Part shown: positions 53,343 to 64,000 of the stretch, in pieces
How positions within the stretch are numbered: the first letter of the stretch is position 1
How the letters are laid out: every line of letters begins with the position of its first letter
DNA from: Inonotus obliquus
Lineage: Eukaryota; Basidiomycota; Agaricomycetes; Hymenochaetales; Hymenochaetaceae
Assembly (NCBI GenBank): GCA_032164295.1
Contig: JAJHTX010000004.1
Span: 248,001-312,000 of the forward strand
DNA: 64,000 nt
Direction of reading: 5' to 3'
Position numbers and translations under genes: made by a program
Notes under the pieces: generated by a model
The model's database searches: none
Seen by the model: only the letters and a program-made list of their open reading frames with translations
Told to the model about the DNA's origin: nothing

Positions 53343-55625
53343 TTATAAAGCGTAACGGAAGTCTGGATGTCTATCACCTAATTCTGCCCACGCTCGATCA
53401 CCACCATCCTGCAGTACCTTAGGATCGTCCGAGTCTTTAATATATGGAGCGAGTAGTTCAGCCCGCTTGAGCTGCTTTTGCTTTGTTGCCCAGGAGAGGT
53501 AGAGAGTGTTGAGTGTAGAGAAGCAGAGGATGAGGGCCGAGCTGGAGGAGATTGAGTAGTGTGCTTGGCGGTCTAGCGAGATAGAGAGAGACATACAAGC
53601 TGATGTTAAGGATGGCTGCCCGTGTGAAGCGTGGGGCTTCTTTCGAAGGATACATCCATGTACTCAATATCCCTCCCTAAGTCACAAGGTCAGTCCACCA
53701 CGAAAAGCACTAGATACAGAAAAACGAACAGAATTCGTAGCAACGAATCCCAAAGCAACGCTTGTCGCCCTCCGATAATGCGGTTCCGAGTTATTTGCCA
53801 TCCACGCAGACAAGAGCGGTGGGAGAGCATACGTTCCTGATACGGAGAGGAATAGGGACCCGTATGACACGCTCTTAGATGTCGAACCTATGTAACAGCA
53901 AGTTGTGTCAGTAATTTTAGTTCCAGAACGAGGATGGCTTAAGGTCAATAAGACGCACGGAGGAAGACTACGTATCCTATCATCGCAATAATTGCGTTGA
54001 CCGCCACGAATGCTGCGCGCTTCTGGAAGCGATCCGAGAGATACGAGCTGATGAGCGTGACTGCAAATTTAGAAATCACAATTAATGGAAAGTCAATCAA
54101 TAATTGGAGCAGAAGTACCGGTAAATCCAGCCGCGAATGGACCGACGCTGATCAGTTGAGTGTGCGTCGGGTTGTATCCAAGTTGATTGACGATAGATGG
54201 CAAGAACAGTGCAAGCCCTAATGTGTCCTTTCAGACAACGAATATCTTTTCCCAGGAGTAACCACTGACCGTAAAGAGTCGTCCCATTCATGAACAGAGC
54301 CACAAAGTTGATCAATACATGAGGGGATGACATAGAGCGCCAGACTTGGACGAAAGAGAACGTGTCAAGTGGCGAGGCCGTTGGTCTGTCGAGGATGAGA
54401 CGTCGCGAGACTATGCTAGATACGCGCTCTAAACGTCAATTTCGGTTTCTTTGATTAAAAACGTCACGTACTCCCTCTCATACTGCGTCAAGAAGCGAAG
54501 TTCTTTCGGAGTCGAAGGCGTGAAGAAGAATGCAAGTAGGCCAATGATAATGGTGAATATTCCTTCCTGTTAACCAATTCGTAACATTTCCAGTCATTAT
54601 TCGGATTGGAGTATGCGGAAGTGGCACCAACAAGAATGAATACCCATGCCCATCCGGGCCGCCCTCCTATCCCATCCATGTTTATAATCGCAGCTGCGAG
54701 CAAGCCCGAGAAGGCACCAGAAAGTGATGCAGCCGAGAAGAACATAGCGATTCTACGTGTGTATACTAGTGAGTACTGTGATGTTCTTTTTTGTAGGAAT
54801 AAGACCTACCTCAGGGACAGTTCCTTGCGCGTATAGAAGCCGGAAAGGTACAGCACGATTCCCGGGAACATCGGTCCCTCAACTAAGCCAAGAAATGCGC
54901 GTATCGTGACCAAACCCGCATACGAGGTAACAGTGCCTATACATATGATCGAGAATAATGAATGAAAGCGAGCTTAAAGCGGATATTAATATTGACATAC
55001 CTTGGAGCGCGCATATCATTCCCCATACCGTGAGAATTGTGGGCATTACAATTCTGGGTCCGATCTTCCGGAGAAGCAAGTTCGACGGAAGCTCCGCGGC
55101 TATGTATGGCCTGTGTCACACAGCAAAAATAGTCAATGATTTTTAATTGAATGGTATGAATGTTATGTCAGTTTGCCATTAGTAAAAGATGGTCGGAACG
55201 CCGCACACGTAGAGAACGGTGATGCAGATTTGGTACTGCTTGTCAGTGAGACCCAGGTCTCTTTGAAGGCCTGCTACTCGAGCGTTGCCTGGCATAGGGT
55301 GGTCAGAACAAAACACCCCATCGGAAATGCAAGTAGTCGCCCACCAATATTTGCTCGATCCTAGATGTGGAGGGGCCAAGGTCAGCGACTATTCACATCG
55401 CACGAGAAGTGGAATAGAGCATACGAGGAAGGACAGCAGGTAGAACATAGTCATTAGAGGGATCAGACAATAGTCCAACTTCCTGACGATTCGTTTCTCT
55501 TCCGCAGGGTCGATTTTGAGCAAGTCCAAGTCCTTCTCTTCTGGGGATTCCTCCACAGTAGCCGAGTGATCCGGAGACGACTCGGACGGCTTCAAAGTTT
55601 CTTCAGCGAACGATTGGTTCATCAT
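53343..55625 (-). CDS. MFS transporter, anion:cation symporter (allantoate permease Dal5-like) family
   Basis: Minus strand, ATG 55625 (MMNQSFAEETLKPSES), stop TAA 53343. Exons are separated by short GT-AG introns. Landmarks in order: PAEEKRIVRKLDYCLIPLMT with YLLSFL (TM1), DRANIGNARVAGLQRDLGLT (the ACS-family DRxNIGNA signature), AAELPSNLLLRKIGPRIVMP, RAFLGLVEGPMFPGIVLYLS, IAMFFSAASLSGAFSGLLAA, NMDGIGGRPGWAWVFIL, NFVALFMNGTTLYG, IVNQLGYNPTHTQLISVGPF and a basic C-terminus ending PDFRYAL. The family moves small organic anions such as allantoate, nicotinate or pantothenate with protons across the plasma membrane. No lesion seen; exon ends are approximate. Confidence 0.88.
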
Positions 55626-56622
55626 GGTCTACTCGTAGTACGAAGAGGGTCACGGTAGAGATGATAGAAGCGGGACGGTCAGTGGGACGAATGAAGGAAA
55701 GTAATGGAAGCGGGAAGCCAACAGGGAGATAGAGCGAGCAGGCCACGGTAAATATAAAATTCCACTATAGGACACTGCCAGGTAATGCCATCAATTGTCA
55801 CGAAATGTAATCAGAGCCGATGACATATGTTTCGCCATTTTTGCCACATGACACCCAACGATTAAAATTTCAGTGTTTAGCATGACCCTGATACTCTGCT
55901 GGTCCCGGTAAATGGGCAGAGTTTCGGTGAATGAATAGACGGTGATCCGTTAGTATTACTATTAGGAACAAGGAGGCGGAAGCAAAGTGACCCGCAAAAT
56001 TAAAACTTTATGGCATGGGTCACCTGATCGTGTCTATTTATAACGCAGCACCCGTGATGACATTCGCACGTGTGCTCGACTGTCACTAAGGTCAAGAACT
56101 AGTAGGGCATATATCATATCGCATGATATCTTATTTTGCCACTTGAGGGCGGCAACCCGGGGCGGGGCCGCGCCGCCTGCCGCCTACGGGATATATGACC
56201 CAGCACGCACGTTCCATGTAGCATGTTACAGCATGTGACGGAATCGTATCATCGAATCGCACATGACAATGCACCGAGGTAATTGTTGATCACAGATGAA
56301 ACCCACAGCAAGGACCCCTTTTTGTCGGTCCTGGAGACCATCATAGCTCCATTGCAAATGATGCTTGCGTTGAGTGTGTCCTGATGGGACAAGTTCGAAA
56401 GCTATTCCATGTATGTAGTTTCGATCGATCTCCACGGCAGGCAAATTAATTTAACTACAGATACAGCGCAAAGACAGCACCAACTTCATCTAGGAGTTCA
56501 ATGCAATTAAAATACCAAGTCCATAATAATAGTGCAAGAAAAACCGCCATCAGCGCGGTCGGTGATAGCATCACAGAGAAAATTGATCCCAGCAGATAGA
56601 AAGGTGGATCAAGAAGAAGAAT
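55626..56622. other. Intergenic region with a GC-rich block
   Basis: MFS promoter and 3' side of the phosphatase gene. A strongly GC-rich block at 56144-56196 (gcaacccggggcggggccgc and ccgcctgccgcctacggg) stands out from AT-rich surroundings. No gene supported. Confidence 0.5.
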
Positions 56623-59600
56623 TCACACCATTTTCTGCTCCTCGAAGAAAGTACGAGCAGTTGTAAGAAGCACCATCTGTTCATCCAACCAGAGATGCCC
56701 AACTTCCTCCTTGGCACGCAACCGCGCCTCTTGGTCAACCGACTTGACCGTAACACGAAACGCAGCAGAGATGGGCCTATGGTCAGATACGTTCGCTTCA
56801 TATCGCCTATAATGCACATTCTGCACTCGTTCGGCATTCCTTGTCCTGTAGAGTATCCGATCACACCATGCAGGAACGCGACTCTTTTCGGACGTGTCGT
56901 AGTTGGAGGAGCGTCGGTCAAATTTGTAGGTCGGCGCGAATGTAATGGGTGCTTCGACGAAGGTATGTAGACGGAAGCTGCGATTGAAGCGCATTTCTTT
57001 AAGTAGCTGGTCATGCTGGAGGAGGAAATCGATCTGCCCAGAATGGACGGCGGAGATAGTTGCGTCTCGCCGGAGGTCAATACGGTAGTTCAGGTCCCCA
57101 TTGAGCTGGAAACGGTGTCAGGCCCCCGCATATTTGATAAATCAATGAAAATGGCACGTACGAAAACGAATTCATGGTCGAGAACCATCGTCCCGTCTCC
57201 TCCTCCGGCGTAAGCAGTATAATCAGAATCAATGTGGGAAGGGGTGAACACTTCCTTCTCGTCCAGAATGGCTGCGACGTCAGCATTTCGTTCCCGGACA
57301 TGGTTTTGCCCAGCGGCCAAATGGCAGTTTATGAAGCAGATGGAAGAGTCGTCGATCACGAGGCGAGCGACAATTCCTCCCTGAACGCAAAGACAATCAG
57401 ATAAATGTCGGATTCATCTTGAACATAGGGCTGCTAACCTTATTACCATACATCCCGCCTATACCCCGTTTCACAGTTGCAATCCCAATGTCCTTCAGTC
57501 CCTTTCGTTCTGATGACTTGATAAAGACGCATGTAAAGAGTCCCACAAGGTTCTCCGCGTGCACAACGGTATACGGACACTCTGGAGGCATAGCAAGGCG
57601 CACTGCTAGAGCTAGTCGATCATGCCACATCTTATATGAGCGAGATACTTTCTCGGAGATGGAGCCATCTGGAGCTTTCTTCTTGCCACCAAGCAAGACA
57701 GTTTTTGCAGCCATCTTGCGATTTCCCAGGTCTATCAACTCTTGGAACCCAAATACAATTATATCAGGAGATTCCACAGATCCGAGCACTTCGTTGAGAA
57801 AGTTGATATTCTCTGGACACCCGTTCAATGTATCTGGCTTTGCGGCATCGACGTTCCAGGAAACGATGAGAACCGTCAGAGGTCTAAAACGGGAAAAAGA
57901 GGCCTCGCGCTTCAAAAGCTCATAGTCTAGACAATATCGCAAGAGTGTGTTAGAGAATTATTGAGACACAGGAAATGTGAGACCATACCAATCCAGTTCA
58001 CCGCCAGTAACCCGTCCCAGAATCGAGCCATTTCGTCTCGACCTACACTGACAACCGAGAGTTGTTCATACTTCTCAATACTGAACGGGTCGATAAATAG
58101 TTTCTGAACAGGCAGTTCCGAATGCGCCATCCAACAATTTGTGACCACCCAAGGTTTCCATCGAATGTCATATGCGTTAATCATACCTTTCCGGCTTCCT
58201 GCCCATAAGCGATCTCCGACGCCCTGAAGGCAGAGGACATCCGAAGCCGATATTTTGACCACTTCGGTACAGGCAGGCAGATCACCTTCTAATTGCACGT
58301 CCCAAATGGTTATAAAGCCTCCCTCATGCCCGAGGAAGACTTTCCCCGGCTGTGGATGGAGGACAGTCCCCGATGTAACCGCGCCGACATGTTCGAGTGG
58401 AAGTGAAGACTTGCCACCAGACGCTTGGGTAAATATATTGTAGACACGGACAACTGGTCCACGCGCCGATGTCCCATTAGCCGGGGTGGTGCCAGATGAA
58501 CCAGGGCCACCGGATGTCCATAGCAGGTCTCCCATAATCTTCGCGAATCCCTGTTTCTCTGTAATGCGCACAACATGCGGCGTCGAATTCGTAAGCATCG
58601 TAGCACAACCTCCAGCGTCCCTATCAGGGGCAAACACAAGCACTTTCCCACTCTCGTCCAATGACACCATAGTCATGCCGTGCCTGAAGATATGTGTAAC
58701 AGCAGCAGTGTGAGCCGCATAGCGGACTGTGGTAACAGTACCAGTGATAACGTCGAGCTCCCAGATCGAACCATCTTTCGTACCGACCCATACAAATCTG
58801 CCGCGATCAGCATCATTATCTGCACACCTGAACTCCATGCTTGTCACCCTCGGATCCTTCCCGCGCCAATCAAAACCTGAGTCCTTCAGATCAATATTGT
58901 ATACGTAAGAATCGGATGAACGGCTCAGGTCATACACCTTGACGTGGTGGTGAGCCGTGACGACGTATGCGCCAGCGACGGCAATGACACCGGTATGTGC
59001 AGTGACGGGGATCCGTGCACGTGCAAGCTCAGGGCGAAATGAAAGCGGTGGCCGACGGGAAGAGTGACTGGCGTCAGGAAGGGTGTCTGCGGCTCTCGCT
59101 CCTTTACCCTGCATCTCCTCATCATCACTACTTTCTGAATCCGAACCCTCGTTGGAAGGAGGCTTCCTTGGAGGTGGCAACTTATCCCCCAATCCAATCG
59201 TACGAACTGGAGGCGGCGCGAACTGAGCCTTACGCTCCATCAAAGCGGGTGCTGAGCGATAACCATCGTGTGCTTCAGCTTCGTGAGCGTCCACGGTGCA
59301 CATACGAAGCGGCTGTCGCCCGTTAATAGGCAAGTCTCTTATAGTATTGGGAGGACTCTTGCGAGCGGGAAGAGGAGGAGGAACTTGCAAAGTAGGTGCA
59401 ACCGAGTTTGCAATCGGAGGATCCTGTGCCTCGATTTTTGAAATCCCAACAACCGGTGCCTCAACAGCTTGTAAAGGAAGGGAAGTATAACGAGGTGGTG
59501 GAGGTCGGATGGTGGAATATATAGAGGGAGAGGGAGGTGGAGGTCTCTGAAGGAGCTCGGTGTTACTGTGAGGCGAAGAACTGGTTTCCTCCACCGCATT

Positions 59601-60429
59601 CCCACTTGTTGGAGTGGAGCCATCGGACTGGAATGGATTGGAGGGAGGACGGGACGGGAGTGGAGGAGCCGAAGGCTTATGGTCTTTCACTTCATCAAAA
59701 CGGATAAAGGGACCATTCTCCGACAGACCATCGACATTCTGTCGATGGTTGCTTTGGGAAGGTCCTACATCTTTGAGATGATCTGAGGTAGATATGGCTG
59801 AAGAATGGGATGCAGCACGTGTTCCTGGTACTTGCACCGCACGCGAGGAAGGTGAGGAGGGCCCCGCAGCACTACTGCATCCCAAGTTAGAGTCAATAAA
59901 GAGGCAGAATTAATATGAGATGAGCTCACTTCATGGACAATTTGCTTCGCAGTGATGCGACTCCACTAAATGGTGGTCCATTATTTTCAGGAGCCTCCTC
60001 AGTTAGAATCGGAGTCGGAGGCGGAGGCGGTCTACGGGTGATTAACGATGTTTTATCCTGTGCAGGTATAGTTACAGTAGGTCTTATGACGGGCGAGCCC
60101 CCAGGTTTGGGGGATCGCGGTGGAGGGGGAGGGGGCGGGCGTCTGCCGACTTTCAGGTCGGAGGAAGAGCTTGAAGTACGAATGTGATGTGCGAGCGCGG
60201 CGGTCCCGCTTCCATCCGAACCCAGTTCACTGTTTGAGAGGGCGCGCTGTCTTGTCGTGCTTGGCGACAGCAGGTCATTTTCAAGATTCCGGAGTAGAGA
60301 ACTCGTTGACGAAGAGGCTCGTGTCGGCGTTGATGAGACCGGCGAATTATCGTGTGCAAGCTTCTCAAACTTGCTCCGAAGGGCGCTGACTGCAAGCGAC
60401 GGCGACTCCTCTAGATCCTCTGTAGACAT
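56623..60429 (-). CDS. WD40-inositol polyphosphate 5-phosphatase
   Basis: Minus strand, ATG 60429 (MSTEDLEESPSLAVSALRSK), stop 56623. Exon 1 59930-60429, exon 2 from 59874; later introns near 57960-57900, 57440-57380, 57160-57110 and 57015-56995. The N-terminal 350 residues are Ser/Pro-rich with poly-Pro runs. A beta-propeller follows (RVTSMEFRCADNDADRGRFV, WVGTKDGSIWELDVITGTVT, LWAGSRKGMINAYDIRW). The catalytic domain has all 5-phosphatase boxes: VSWNVDAAKP, IVFGFQELIDLG, GGMYGNKGGIVARL, CFINCHLAAGQ, GDLNYRID, PAWCDRILYR and SDHRPI. It removes the 5-phosphate from PI(4,5)P2 or soluble inositol phosphates. The WD40-plus-IPPc order is shared with plant 5PTase12-14-type proteins and fungal relatives. 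It shares a 273-bp divergent promoter with SMC3. Confidence 0.92.
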
Positions 60430-60702
60430 CGCGGGTGATCATAAGTCTATGGTCGTCGTCAGCGACGAGAGTAGCGTCAACGACCGCTACAGCGACAACG
60501 ACGAAAAGTATTGAGCAGAAATAAATATATTAGAGAAGTCCATGACGGTGGCGCGACGGTTGCCTTTTCAGGGGTTGTACTCGAAATAAGAATATTTGAC
60601 AATTGATACTTCTAAATATGGAGACGTGACTAAACGCGTCGAACAAGCGTGACTCACTCTCATATGTGTCACGTCCGTTGAGCGCGTCTGTTCATTACCA
60701 CC
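60430..60702. promoter_or_regulatory. Shared divergent promoter of the 5-phosphatase and SMC3 genes
   Basis: Only 273 bp separate the two ATGs. No strong TATA in either direction. Contains gtgacgcg-like and gacgtgac motifs (near 60465-60480 and 60625). Inferred from position. Confidence 0.5.

Positions 60703-64000
<3,298 letters not shown>

Overview
The window is genomic DNA of a filamentous basidiomycete, most likely an Agaricomycete. The evidence is short GT-AG introns of about 45-60 bp, a Ty3/gypsy chromovirus, a Plavaka-type DNA transposon with its typical C2H2-to-RGG-GHKST protein plan, a C2-NACHT-WD40 STAND gene relic, and P450, MFS, patatin and SMC3 genes with fungal features. Roughly the first 37 kb, plus 47.0-49.8 kb, is repeat and relic DNA. 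The conserved, apparently functional genes lie between about 36.8 and 64 kb.

Layout. (1) 1-9899: a nearly complete chromodomain Ty3/gypsy element; only the last 21 bp of its 5' LTR is inside the window. It has gag, protease, RT, RNase H, integrase and a chromodomain, plus four extra reading frames: two Met-less frames ahead of gag, a membrane-segment frame after pol, and a 256-codon frame inside the U3 of the 3' LTR. No ATG occurs in any frame of the + strand from position 1 to 2101, nor in the R-U5 part of the LTR, so the gag ATG at 2102 is probably the first AUG of a leader of about 2.5 kb. This copy is broken in pol (34-bp tandem duplication, TGA, TAG). (2) 10.4-13.2 kb: a single-frame gene relic with three stop codons, bracketed by direct repeats. 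(3) 15.3-23.25 kb, minus strand: a Plavaka transposase gene, split by a 3,187-bp CGGTAC-rich insertion with a 5-bp target duplication. A multi-exon gene resembling the DUF6698 family starts head-to-head with it (23.6-25.5 kb). (4) 25.9-29.2 kb: two related ~300-bp repeats flank fragments of a USP7/Ubp15-like protease gene and a Nik1-like histidine kinase gene. (5) 30.1-36.1 kb, minus: a degenerate C2-NACHT-WD40 gene carrying a hAT-like MITE (with a mariner-like MITE nested inside it) and a second hAT-like insertion. (6) 36.8-46.7 kb: a small-exon hypothetical gene, an uncharacterised two-exon gene, a patatin-like phospholipase and a cytochrome P450. (7) 47.05-49.80 kb: a four-element nest of MITEs whose boundaries can be resolved exactly. 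(8) 51.1-60.4 kb, minus: a second P450, an allantoate-permease-type MFS transporter and a WD40-inositol polyphosphate 5-phosphatase. (9) 60.7 kb to the end, plus: SMC3, cut by the window edge.

The host genes cover membrane lipid and phosphoinositide metabolism (patatin, 5-phosphatase), oxidation and transport (P450s, MFS) and chromosome cohesion (SMC3). They do not form an obvious single pathway. All calls come from reading the sequence and from knowledge of protein families; no database search was run.
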